A stretch of 49,663 nucleotides of DNA from UBA4644 sp964541085. Its GTDB lineage: Bacteria; Bacillota; Clostridia; Oscillospirales; Butyricicoccaceae. The notes beneath the pieces are model-generated. The model saw only the letters and a program-made list of their open reading frames with translations, made no database searches and was not told the origin of the DNA. Below are positions 23,493 to 33,900 of the stretch, piece after piece. The stretch covers positions 1 to 49,663 of the forward strand of contig CAZIPA010000013.1 of NCBI GenBank assembly GCA_964541085.1, in the 5' to 3' direction. Made by a program: the position numbers and the translations under genes. Within the stretch, counting starts at the first letter, position 1. Every line of letters begins with the position of its first letter.

Positions 23493-24992
23493 TTATCGGG
23501 GCGTTTCCCAGCGGAGAGAGCGGGAGACGGCTTCCTTCCAGCGGGACATCAGCTGCTTTGCCTGGGCGGGGTCCATGTTGGGGGCGAACACCCGATCCAG
23601 CTTGCGGCACTGCAAAAGCTCCTGGGTATCCTGCCAGAGTCCCACTGCCAGACCGGCCAGATAGGCAGCGCCCGCCGCCGTTGTTTCCACGATCTGGGGA
23701 CGGTAGATGGAGCAGCGCAGCAGATCGGCCTGAAACTGCATCATAAAATCGCTCACCGATGCGCCGCCGTCCACCCAGAGACTGTCCAGCGGGCAGGAAA
23801 GATCCTTTTCCATGGTGGCCGCCAGCTCTGCCACCTGATAGGCAATGCCCTCCAGGGCGGCCCGGGCAATGTGGGCGCGGGTGGCACCCCGGGTCAGTCC
23901 CAGAATCGCACCCCGGGCGTACATATCCCAGTGGGGCGCACCCAGACCGGTAAAGGCGCTGACCAGATATACACCGCCGTTGTCCGGCACGGATTCTGCC
24001 AGCAGATCGGTCTCGTGGGCAGAGCCGATGAGCTGAAGCTCGTCCCGCAGCCACTGGATGGTGGAGCCGGCGTTGAACACGCTGCCCTCCAGCACATAGG
24101 TGGTTTCGCCGTTTCGCTGCCAGCCTACGGAGGTGAGCAGTCCGTTTTCCGAACGGAGAGAACGGGAGCCGGTGTTCATCAGGGTAAAGCAGCCGGTGCC
24201 GTAGGTATTTTTGGCCTGTCCCGGCAAAAAGCAGCCCTGTCCGAACAGCGCCGCCTGCTGATCGCCCGCAGAGCCCGCCACAGGAATGCCCGCCAGCGCC
24301 TCCAGTCCCCGGAGGTTGGGCCGCACCCTGCCGTAAATCTCACTGTTGGAAACCGGCTGGGGAAGAATGTGCATGGGAACCCGCAGCGCCCGGCACAGCT
24401 CCTCATCCCATTGCAGCCGGTCAATGTCAAAGAGCATGGTGCGGGAGCAGTTGGAATAGTCGGACACATGGCGGCCGGTGAGATTCCAGATCAGCCAGCT
24501 GTCCACTGTGCCGCACAGCAGCTCACCCTTTTCCGCCCGGGCCCGGGCACCGGGCACATGATCCAGAATCCAGCTGATTTTCGGCCCGGAAAAATAGGCG
24601 TCAATGAGCAGTCCCGTGCGGCTGCGCACCGTCGGCCCCAGTCCCGCCTGTTCCAGACGGCTGCATTCCTCCGCCGTGCGGCGGCATTGCCAGACGATGG
24701 CGTTCATAATGGGACGGCCGGTGTCCTTTTCCCAGACAATGGCGGTCTCCCGCTGGTTGGTCACGCCGATGGCCGCGATTTCCGCCGGAGCCGCGCCGGA
24801 TTTTTCATAGGCCTCCGCCAGCGCCATCCACTGGGTGCGCAAAATTTCCATGGGGTCATGCTCCACCCAGCCGGGCTGGGGGTAGTGCTGGGTCAGGGGA
24901 TATTGTCCCAGACTGCGGATGGAGCCGTCTCTGGCAAAGACAATGGCCCGGGAGCTGGTGGTGCCCTGATCCAATGCGATCACATACTTCAT
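23493..24992 (-). CDS. glpK: Glycerol kinase
   Basis: 499 residues, the standard size. It phosphorylates glycerol to sn-glycerol-3-phosphate. FGGY-family motifs: ALDQGTTSSRAIVF at the N-terminus, GVTNQRETAIVWE, DSWLIWNLTG, SNCSRTMLFDI, AGDQQAALFGQG and the C-terminal VDGGASVSDFMMQFQADLL. The start at 24992 is set by GGAGG just before it; an ATG five codons earlier contains that site. No glpF or glpD is nearby. It is divergent from an acylglycerol-lipase-like hydrolase, which suggests use of glycerol released from lipids. Confidence 0.96.
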   Translation of the reverse strand: MKYVIALDQGTTSSRAIVFARDGSIRSLGQYPLTQHYPQPGWVEHDPMEILRTQWMALAEAYEKSGAAPAEIAAIGVTNQRETAIVWEKDTGRPIMNAIVWQCRRTAEECSRLEQAGLGPTVRSRTGLLIDAYFSGPKISWILDHVPGARARAEKGELLCGTVDSWLIWNLTGRHVSDYSNCSRTMLFDIDRLQWDEELCRALRVPMHILPQPVSNSEIYGRVRPNLRGLEALAGIPVAGSAGDQQAALFGQGCFLPGQAKNTYGTGCFTLMNTGSRSLRSENGLLTSVGWQRNGETTYVLEGSVFNAGSTIQWLRDELQLIGSAHETDLLAESVPDNGGVYLVSAFTGLGAPHWDMYARGAILGLTRGATRAHIARAALEGIAYQVAELAATMEKDLSCPLDSLWVDGGASVSDFMMQFQADLLRCSIYRPQIVETTAAGAAYLAGLAVGLWQDTQELLQCRKLDRVFAPNMDPAQAKQLMSRWKEAVSRSLRWETPR

Positions 24993-25010
24993 ATTTTCTG
25001 CCTCCAATCG

Positions 25011-25057
25011 TTGACGGGATGAGAAAAAACCGTTATGATAAGTGTAGCTGTATTATA
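25011..25057. promoter_or_regulatory. Divergent promoters of glpK and the lipase-like gene
   Basis: Forward: TTGACG (25011-25016), 17-base spacer, TATGAT (25034-25039), for the hydrolase. Reverse: TGTTATAAT extended -10 (TATAAT read at 25052-25057) for glpK, with a poor -35. The two promoters overlap face to face, so firing of one would hinder the other. Confidence 0.65.
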
Positions 25058-25089
25058 ACACAAATCCGAGGAAATGGAGCGATAATTTT

Positions 25090-26019
25090 ATGGTGAACCG
25101 GCAGGAAGGTTATTTTCTCTCCTCCGACGGCAAAACCCGGATCCATACCGTCAGCTGGCAGGGAGACACGCCGCCCCGGGCGGTGGTGCAGCTGTCCCAC
25201 GGCATCTGCGAATATGTTGGCCGCTATGATGCCTTTGCGGCATGGCTGGCGGAGCAGGGCTTTCTTGTGGTGGGCAACGATCATCTGGGCCACGGGAAAA
25301 GCTGGCAGGAGCCGGAACGGGAGGGCCTGTTCGCGGAAAAGGACGGCTGGAGCCGTGTGGTGGAGGATGTGGAGGCGCTGCGGGCCAAAACGGCGGCAGA
25401 GCATCCCGGCCTGCCCTATTTTCTGCTGGGCCACAGCATGGGCTCCTTCCTGCTGCGCACCTGGCTGATCCGTTATCCCGGCAGAGCGGACGGGGCCATC
25501 ATCTGCGGCACAGGCCAGCAGTCCCCAGTGATCGTGAGCGGCGGTCTGCTGGTGACGGGTCTGCTGTGTCTGCTGCGGGGGCCGCTGTATCGCAGCGAAT
25601 TTGTAAAAAAGCTGGCCTTTGGCAGCTATAACAACGGTATTACACCGCGCCGCACGGAAAATGACTGGATTTGCAGCAACGAGGCCGTGGTGGATGCCTA
25701 CTGCGCCGACCGGGGCTGCCAGTTTCTGCCCACGGTGAGCCTGTACCGGGATATGATGGGCGGCATTCGTCTGATTTCCGACCCGGCCCAGCAGAAGCGC
25801 ATGGATCCGGACACCCCCATTCTCTTCATCGCCGGACAGGAAGACCCGGTGGGCGAAAAGGGCAAGGGCGTGGAGCGGGCCTATCAGGGCTTTTTGCAGG
25901 CAGGCTGCCGCAAAGTGAAGAAGATTCTTTACCCCGGCGGACGGCACGAAATCCTCAACGAAACCTTCCGGGCGCAGGTCTGGGAGGATGTGCTGCAATG
26001 GCTGGAGGAACAACTGTAA
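25090..26019 (+). CDS. Alpha/beta hydrolase, monoacylglycerol-lipase-like
   Basis: 309 residues of the Hydrolase_4 (serine aminopeptidase S33/MGL) group. HGICEYVGRYDAFAAWLAEQ and VVGNDHLGHGKS are the typical oxyanion and early motifs, the nucleophile is S116 (GHSMGS), the acid is likely D251 (AGQEDPVG) and the base H285 (GGRHEIL). No signal peptide, so it should act inside the cell on monoacylglycerols or lysophospholipids. It sits divergently beside glycerol kinase, which would use the glycerol set free. Specificity for glycerides is inferred from family and context. Confidence 0.85.
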   Translation: MVNRQEGYFLSSDGKTRIHTVSWQGDTPPRAVVQLSHGICEYVGRYDAFAAWLAEQGFLVVGNDHLGHGKSWQEPEREGLFAEKDGWSRVVEDVEALRAKTAAEHPGLPYFLLGHSMGSFLLRTWLIRYPGRADGAIICGTGQQSPVIVSGGLLVTGLLCLLRGPLYRSEFVKKLAFGSYNNGITPRRTENDWICSNEAVVDAYCADRGCQFLPTVSLYRDMMGGIRLISDPAQQKRMDPDTPILFIAGQEDPVGEKGKGVERAYQGFLQAGCRKVKKILYPGGRHEILNETFRAQVWEDVLQWLEEQL

Positions 26020-26058
26020 ACCATCCCGCAAGGGAAGACGATAAAGGAGACAGAACAA

Positions 26059-26613
26059 ATGGAGTACAAGTATTATAATCAGGGCAATTATCCCGACATC
26101 CCCTATGGCGGCGGCACGGTTGCTTCCAGCGGCTGCGGTCTGTGCGCCTCCTGCATGGTGGTGGAAAACCTCACCGGCAAGAGCTTTACCCCCGCTGAGG
26201 CGGTGGAGCTGGCCAACGCCTGCGGTGCCCATGACGATACCGGCACGGAAATCTCCCTGCTGGCTCCCGCCGTGTGCGAAAAGTACGGCCTGACCTATGA
26301 GCTCACCTGCGATCACGGCAAGATGCTCCAGTTTTTGCAGAACGGCGAGGGCATGGCCATTGCCAACTCCGGCGGCGACCGGGAGGGCTGGACGGGCGTT
26401 TTCACCCACGGCGGACATTTCATCACGCTGGTCTCTGCCAAAGGCCGGGAAATCTGCGTGATGGATCCCAGCATGGTGCCCGGCAAGTATGAGTCCGAGG
26501 GCCGCAAGGGCAAGGTGCGCGTGGAAGGCAATCTGGCCTATGTGGACATTGCGGTTCTGGCCAGAGACTGCGACAACCGGTATCCCAGCTACTGCCTGTT
26601 CCGCAAGAAATAA
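26059..26613 (+). CDS. C39-like papain-fold cysteine peptidase
   Basis: 184 residues of the Peptidase_C39_2 type. The triad is C26 (SSGCGLCASCMV), H120 (THGGHFITLV) and D136 (CVMDPSM). There is no signal peptide or membrane segment, unlike the C39 domains of bacteriocin exporters, so it is a lone cytosolic domain, or it is exported by other means. AAAGGAG precedes the ATG by about 11 bases. It follows the lipase-like gene by 39 bases and probably shares its transcript. The substrate is unknown. Confidence 0.75.
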   Translation: MEYKYYNQGNYPDIPYGGGTVASSGCGLCASCMVVENLTGKSFTPAEAVELANACGAHDDTGTEISLLAPAVCEKYGLTYELTCDHGKMLQFLQNGEGMAIANSGGDREGWTGVFTHGGHFITLVSAKGREICVMDPSMVPGKYESEGRKGKVRVEGNLAYVDIAVLARDCDNRYPSYCLFRKK

Positions 26614-26634
26614 TCCGAGCTTCAAAACACGCTG

Positions 26635-26664
26635 CGGTGTGACTTCGGTCACACCGTATTTTTT
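26635..26664 (+). terminator. Terminator with UUCG tetraloop
   Basis: CGGTGTGAC-TTCG-GTCACACCG followed by TATTTTTT. The C(UUCG)G loop makes it very stable. Confidence 0.93.
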
Positions 26665-26710
26665 ACGGGGCAATTCTGAAGAAATCTCTTAAAAAATGCC
26701 GGAAAAAGCC

Positions 26711-26739
26711 TTGTGTATTCCGAAAATTGGCTGTATAAT
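26711..26739 (+). promoter_or_regulatory. Promoter of the SLH/subtilase operon
   Basis: TTGTGT (26711-26716), 17-base spacer, TATAAT (26734-26739). The leader to the GTG start is about 65 bases. Confidence 0.8.
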
Positions 26740-26811
26740 ATAGTGTCAACCTGTGTTCCCCAGTTGGGCGGACACCGGAGGACAAATCCAATATGAGAGG
26801 AATGAAAGCAA

Positions 26812-27891
26812 GTGAAGCGCAAAATTGCAAGCATTCTGCTGGTGCTGTCTCTGCTGCTGTCCCTGTCCGTTACCACGCTGGCGGCAGGCCCGGCACTGGA
26901 GCTGAAATGGCAGAAGCAGGGCAGCCGTTTTCAGGTGGAAGCATACCTGAATGCGGAAGGCGCCACCAACGGCCGCTGGATCATTCAGTATGATGCAGAG
27001 GTGCTGACGCTGGTGAGCGCAGAGCCCGAGGGCGACTGGATCGTCAGCGTGGATCGGAAAACGGAGGGCGAGGTGGCCTTTGCATGGGTCGCCAGCGATC
27101 TGCCTTCCGGAAAGACTCCCATGCTGGCCATGGTGTTTGCGCCCGTCTATGGCGGGGACATTCACACCAGCATTCAGGCAGAGCTGACGGAGCTCTATGC
27201 CGGGGAAACCCAGCTGCCGCTGCCCGAGGACGGGGAAGCGGTGATTGTGGTGGAGCTGCCTTCGCCGGTTGGCCCCGCACCCACGCAGCCCGTTCAGCCG
27301 GAGGAGCCTGAGCAGCCCATCCAGCCGGAGGAGCCCGTCACTCCCGCAGAGCCGGAAAATCCCTTTACGGATATCGACGGCCACTGGGGCGAAAAGGACA
27401 TCCTTGCGGCCTATGAAGCCGGTCTGATGAACGGCACCGGCAACGGTAAGTTCGGCCCCGATCAGGCGCTGGATCGTGCCATGTTTGCCACGGTGCTGTA
27501 CCGTCTGGCGGGCTCTCCCGCCGTCTCCGGCCAGCATCCCTTTACCGACACCGTACCCGGACAGTATTATCAGGACGCGGTGCTGTGGGCTTGGCAGAAT
27601 GGTATCGTCACCGGTACCTCCGAGACCACCTTTGCCCCCAACGGTACACTGACCCGGGAGCAGATGGTCACCATGCTGTACCGCTATGCCCAGAAGATGG
27701 GCAAGGATGTGAGCGCCACCGTGCAGCTGGACAGCTTTGCTGACAGCAGCGCCGTTTCCGGCTATGCGCAGGAAGCCATGCAGTGGGCTGTGGCCGCTGA
27801 AATCATCAAGGGTCAGGGCGGCAATCTGATGCCCCTTGGCACCACCACCCGCGCCCAGGCGGCTGCCGTTCTGGTGCGCTTTGCCGGTTGA
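26812..27891 (+). CDS. Secreted cohesin-like protein with three SLH motifs
   Basis: 359 residues from a GTG start. Signal peptide 1-25 (cut near LAA-GP). Residues about 27-150 look like one cohesin domain: alternating beta strands with 'FQVEAYLNAEG', 'IIQYDAEVLTLVSAE', 'GEVAFAWVAS' and 'MLAMVFAPVYGG', the pattern of cohesin/dockerin-binding modules. A proline/glutamate linker (150-184) carries QPEEP repeats. Three SLH motifs follow (about 184-233, 244-293, 308-359), which bind pyruvylated wall polymer. The overall plan matches OlpA-type anchoring proteins of cellulosome bacteria. It is 17 bases upstream of a subtilase that has a dockerin. The cohesin call is by pattern and needs a profile search; the SLH call is firm. 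Confidence 0.82.
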   Translation: MKRKIASILLVLSLLLSLSVTTLAAGPALELKWQKQGSRFQVEAYLNAEGATNGRWIIQYDAEVLTLVSAEPEGDWIVSVDRKTEGEVAFAWVASDLPSGKTPMLAMVFAPVYGGDIHTSIQAELTELYAGETQLPLPEDGEAVIVVELPSPVGPAPTQPVQPEEPEQPIQPEEPVTPAEPENPFTDIDGHWGEKDILAAYEAGLMNGTGNGKFGPDQALDRAMFATVLYRLAGSPAVSGQHPFTDTVPGQYYQDAVLWAWQNGIVTGTSETTFAPNGTLTREQMVTMLYRYAQKMGKDVSATVQLDSFADSSAVSGYAQEAMQWAVAAEIIKGQGGNLMPLGTTTRAQAAAVLVRFAG

Positions 27892-27908
27892 GAACAGGAG
27901 GATTTGCA

Positions 27909-30900
27909 ATGAAGAAGAAAGTTCTGTCTCTGGTTCTTGCCGTGCTGATGGTGGTATCGCTGCTGCCGGTTGCGGCCTTCGCCAAGGTGGAGCCCCAGCT
28001 GAAGCAGGAAAGCGAGCTGTCCGCTGCGGAAAGAAACGCAGTGATTGCCCAGAATCGCCCCCAGAAGGCCGGTGAGACCGGTGCTGCTGGCGGCGTGACC
28101 GTCACGCCCGTTTCGGGAGACGGTCTGGAAGTGAAGGAGCAGCCGGAGGAAAGCGCTCAGGCTGCCTATGTGACCAACTATGACGACGCGGATATGGTGC
28201 GCGTGATGGTGGTGCTGGAGGGCGTGTCCCTGCTGGACAGCGGCTTCTCCAAGGAGGAGCTGAGCTCTGTTCAGGCGGCCTATGTGCAGGAAGCCATGGA
28301 AGAGATGCAGGACGCTCTGGTGAGCCAGATTCAGACCGTTGTGGATGAGCTGGCCCTGTCCGCTCCCTATGCCCGCAGCCGCCAGACGGCGCAGGTGGAG
28401 ACGCTGTATCACTACACCACCCTGCTGAACGGCGTATCTCTGCGGATGCCCTATGGCGCACTGGAAACCGTGCGGGAAATGGCCGGTGTGGACGCTGCCT
28501 TTGTGGTGCCCACCTACAGTGTGCCGGAGGATATGACCTACGCCACCGCTGACCCGGCCATGCTGGTGACCAAAACCGATTTTGGCTCTGCCAGCGCATG
28601 GGATGCCGGTTATACCGGTGACGGCATGAAGATCGCTATCATTGATACCGGTCTGGATGCGGATCATCCCTCCTTTGCTGCCGATCCCGCAGGCCCGTCT
28701 CTGGACGAAGGGGATATCGAGGCTGTGCTGACCCAGCTGAACTCCTACGAGCGGTTCAGCGCCAAGAGCGCCGTGGATCTGAAGGCCAGAAACCTTTACC
28801 GCAGCGCCAAGGTTGCCTACGGCTTCAACTATGTGGACAACGATCTGGATATCACCCACGATAAGGATCAGCAGGGCGACCACGGTACTCATGTGGCCGG
28901 TATCACTGCTGCCAACCATACCGAGGGCACCGAGGTTGTGGGTGTCGCACCCGATGCGCAGCTGCTGATTATGAAGGTCTTCGGCAAAAACGGCGGCGCT
29001 TACTGGGACGATATCGTGGCCGCGCTGGAAGACAGCATGGTGCTGGGCGCAGATGCGGTGAATATGTCTCTGGGCTCTCCCGCCGGCTTCAGTCAGTCTG
29101 ACGAGTCTCTGGCGGAGTTCAACGAGTGGGCCGACAGGGTGTATGCCGAGGCCGAGGAGCACGATCTGGTGCTGGCCATTGCCGCCGGCAACAGCTATTC
29201 CGCCGCTTTCGGTACGCCGCTGGGTACGAATATGAACCTGGCCTCTGACCCGGACAACGGCATTGTGTCTTCTCCCGCGACCTATCGCAGCGCCACCATG
29301 GTGGCCAGTCTGGAAAATGCCGCAGTCATGTATAATTATGTGGCCGTGGGCGGGGAAAAGGTGCCCTATACCGATGTGGCAGCCTATCCCTTCCTGAATC
29401 TGGCGGCATATGGCCAGACGGAGTATACCTATGTAATGGTAGACGGCTACGGCACGGCGGCGGATTTTGCCGCTGTGGGCGAAAGCTGGGAAAACTATGG
29501 CAAGATCGCCGTAATTTCCCGCGGCGCTCTGGCCTTTACCGAAAAGCAGACCAACGCCTCCAATGCGGGCTTCAGCGGTCTGATCGTCTATAACAACGGT
29601 GATGACGGTCTGATGAACATGGAAGACAGCGGTCTGCTGCCCAACATTTTCACGGATAAGGCCGGCGGAGCCGTGCTGGCTGCCGCTGCCGATGAAAACG
29701 GCGAAGGCACGCTGGTGATCGCCTCCGATATGACCCGGGTGGACAGCCCCACGGGCGGCCAGCTCAGCGACTTCTCCTCCTGGGGCGTGTCCTCTGACCT
29801 GACCCTGAATCCCGATGTCACCGCCCCCGGCGGAAACATCTACTCCACCGTGAACAACGGCAAATACGGCGTGATGAGCGGTACCTCCATGGCGACGCCC
29901 CATATCGCCGGTATGTCCGCTCTGGTGATGGAGCATCTGCACCGGAATTATGCTGGCAACAGTGACAGCTGGTATCACACCGTGGCCGAGGCACTGATTA
30001 TGTCCACGGCGGAGCCGGTGGCCGATACCAACGGCATTCTCTATTCTCCCAGAAAGCAGGGCGCGGGCTCTGCCAATGTGTACGCCGCAGTGACGGCTCC
30101 CGCCTATCTGACGGTGGACGGCAGTACCCCCAAGGCATCTCTGGGCGATGATGACAGCAAAAAGGGTGAATATTCCTTCACCTTCCAGATCAACAACCTC
30201 ACCGATGCCGCTCTGAGCTATCGTCTGGACGGCACGACCCTCACCGATCAGGTGGTGGAGCTGGACGGCGTGAAGTACATGAGCGAAACCGGCAGAGAGC
30301 TGGACGCTACCGTGTCCTTTGCGGTGGACGGCGTGTTCAGTCCCGCTCTGGATTACAACGAGGACGGCCTGAGCGATCGGAACGATGTGCAGGACTTCCT
30401 GGACGATGTGAACTATGAGCGCACCGTCAACGGCAAGTGGGATCTCACCGGCGACGGCAAGATCGACACTGCCGATGTGCAGGCCCTGTATCAGCTGCTG
30501 GACAGCAGCCTTCAGGCCGAAGCGCTTGTGACCGTTCCCGCCGACGGCAGCCTCACCGTGCGTGTCACCGTGAAGCTCACCGCTCAGGACAAGGCCTATA
30601 TGGATGCCAACTATGAAAACGGCATTTATGTGGACGGCTTTGTGCGCTGCTACGGTCAGGATGCGGAAGGCGATCTGAGCCTGCCCTTCATGGCCTTCTA
30701 CGGTGACTGGAGCGCCGCTCCCGCCATGGACGACACCGGCTGGGATCTGTTCAATGAAGCTCCCAAGCGCTATTGGAATGTCCTGTGGACGGATGTGAAC
30801 TACTATTACAATCTGGGCGCGAATCCCTATGTCACCGAAGAGAGAAACGACGCCCACAATGTGCTGTCTCCCAACGGCGACGGCTATCAGGATGCCATTC

Positions 30901-33900
30901 AGGACATCTATCTGGGTATGCTCCGCAACGCCAGAAAAGTGAACTTCATCCTGAAGGACGGAAACGGACAGGTGGTTCGTGAGACCACGGGCGATTATGT
31001 CCGCAAGTCCTATTACAACAGTGGCTATGGTCTGTGCATCCCCTATATCTACAGCAACTATGTCACCGATCCGCTGTATGATTTTGCGGACGCACAGGAG
31101 CTGTCCCACTATACCTTCACCATTGAAGCCTATCTGGATGACGGCGACGAGGTTGCGGACGATATCGTGACCATGCCCATCGTCATCGACACCACGGCCC
31201 CCACCATTGATCCCGCTTCTGTGAAGCAGGAGACGGTGGACGGCAAGCGTATGCTGACCTTTACCGTCAGCGACAACTATGATGTGGCCGCAGTCATCAC
31301 CATGACCACCGCGGGCAGCATCATCGAGCGCATCCCCGTGGATACCAAGACCGCCGGTGTGGACGGCGAAACCGCCACCATCACGCTGGATGTGTCCAAG
31401 TATGATACGGAGTTTGTTGTGGTTGCCACCGACTATGGCTTCAACGAAATCTATTACAACTTCTCCTTTGACGGCGAAGGCACGACCAATGTGAACAGCG
31501 ATGCCTTCTATGGCTATCGCCAGATGTCCGTGATCGCCTCCGGCAACTATCTGGTGGCCACCGCCGCCTATAACGGCTGGTACAGCTTTGAGGATGCCAG
31601 CTCCATGCTGATGCATACCGATGCCTACTACAGCGGCGAAGCTGCCGTGCAGGCTGCCGAGTATGTGGACGGCTGGATCATCGGCGTGGATGTGAACAAC
31701 AACATCTTCGCCAGCAAGGCCGGCAGCTGGGATCGCAATGTGTTCGGCACGCTGGGTGATTATCCCATGGCGCTGGATATGGCCTATGACTTCACCCGGG
31801 ATATCCTGTATGTCCTCACCGATGAGGCCGTGGCCGGCGAAGGCGGCTATCTGCTGAAGCTGGATGTGCTCACCGGCGAGCTCACAGAGCTCTGCCAGCC
31901 CACCGGCTATGCCAACGACCAGACGGTTTATGATTCCGGCTATGTCTATGTCCGTACCCATGGTCAGGCCCTGACGCTGGCCTGCGACAACGATGGCGTT
32001 CTGTACACCATCAACCATGCAGACGGCGATCTGTACACGCTGGATCCCGAAACCGGCGTTGCTACCCTTGTGGGCGCCACCGGCTACAGCCCCAAGTATT
32101 ATCAGTCCATGACCGTGGATCATGCCACCAACAAGCTCTATTGGGCTGCCTATCAGAGCTATACCGGCACCAGCCACTTCTATGAAGTGGACAAGGCTAC
32201 CGGCAAGGCCACCGAGGCCTCCAGCGAAGGTATCCAGCACAATGCGCAGCTTACCGGTCTGTTCAAGCCCTATACCGCTTACAGCAAGGACATCATCCCC
32301 GATGCCGCTGCCCTGACCGGTATGCAGCTGAACACCAGCGGCGTGACCCTGGCCGCCGGAACCCAGACCCTGCTTACCGCCGCCTCCGTGCCCTATTATG
32401 CGGCGCTGAACAATGTGCGCTGGAGCTCTGACGATACCTCCGTTGCTACCGTGGACGAAACCGGCGTTGTCACCGCGGTTTCTCAGGGCGAAGCCACCAT
32501 CACCGCTTCCTGCGACGGCCAGACGGCCCAGTGCGTGATTACGGTGCTCAAGGTGGAAGCCGACCTGATGGTACACGATGCCATGAATCTGCAGTGGCTG
32601 ACCTTCCAGGCCAATCAGCCTCAGAATGCCCGGGATGCTTATGGCATGACCACGGTGGATTCCAGCTACAACTACTTCATCTCCGCCGCCTATGCCCATG
32701 GCACGGTGTATGCCTTTGACTATTACGGCAACTTCTATCAGATGGATGCCGAAACCAAGCAGGGCACCCGCGTGGGCGCGAACATTCAGTTCAACGGCAC
32801 CAGCGGACTGATGCTGGCCATGAGCTACAACTACGCTGACGGTTATCTCTACGGTATCGGTCAGGTGGTCAACGGCTGGGACAGCTACTATTATCTGGTA
32901 CGCATCAATCCTGCCAACGGCAAGCACACTGTGGTGGGCGAGTTTGATGCCATGAGCTACGGCATCCCCGTGAATCTGGCTGTGGATCGCAATGGCACCT
33001 TCTACACCGTCATGGATGTCACCGATTATTCCACCTATGAGCAGGTCAGCCGCATTTACACCTTCAACGCGGAGGATGTGTACGGTGGCTATCTGGATAT
33101 TACCGAGGGTGAAAACCTCCGGAACTTCGCGCCCTCTGAAACCGCCTCTGTCAGCTCTCTGGTGTGGTCTGAGGACAACGGATGCCTGCTCTGGGCCAAC
33201 TATTACGGCCAGCTGCTGCGGGTGCTCCCCGAAAGCGGCGAGACGCTGCTGCTGGGCTATATCGGCAACACCGCCGGCAACAGCAACATCATGAACACCT
33301 GTCTGGTGGAGTTTGTGGAAAATGAGCCCGAAAGCCCCGCAGGCGTGGAGATCACCGGCCTGTCCATGCAGGACAGCTTCAAGCTGCTGGTGGGCAGCTC
33401 CGTGAGTGTTTCCGTGGCTGTGGAGCCCTGGAACGCTTCGGCGGACTTCGAGTATCAGATCGAGGATACCGGCGTTGCCACGATCAGCGATAAGGGCATC
33501 CTTACCGGTATCAGCGAAGGCACGACCACCCTTACTGTCACGGAGAAGACCAGCGGCGAGAGCCTGACGGCAGACATCACCGTGGTTCCCTCTACCGGCG
33601 ACATTTACGGTGTGGTGGTGCAGGATCTGAACTATGGCGCGAACTATTTCGTGGCCATTCCCGATACCGATCCCACTTCCATCGAACCCATCTACGACTT
33701 CAGCCTGACCAACTTTGCTCCCTATGCCGGCGCCTACTATGACGGCTATCTGTACGCCTACAGCCATGTGGTGGAGGATATGCAGGATCTGGACGGCTTC
33801 GACTATGAGTATAAGTATTATCTGCTGAAGATCGACCTGGTGGACTATTCCTTTGAGGTGCTGGGCAATAACCGCAGAGTCCATGAAACCATGATGGATA

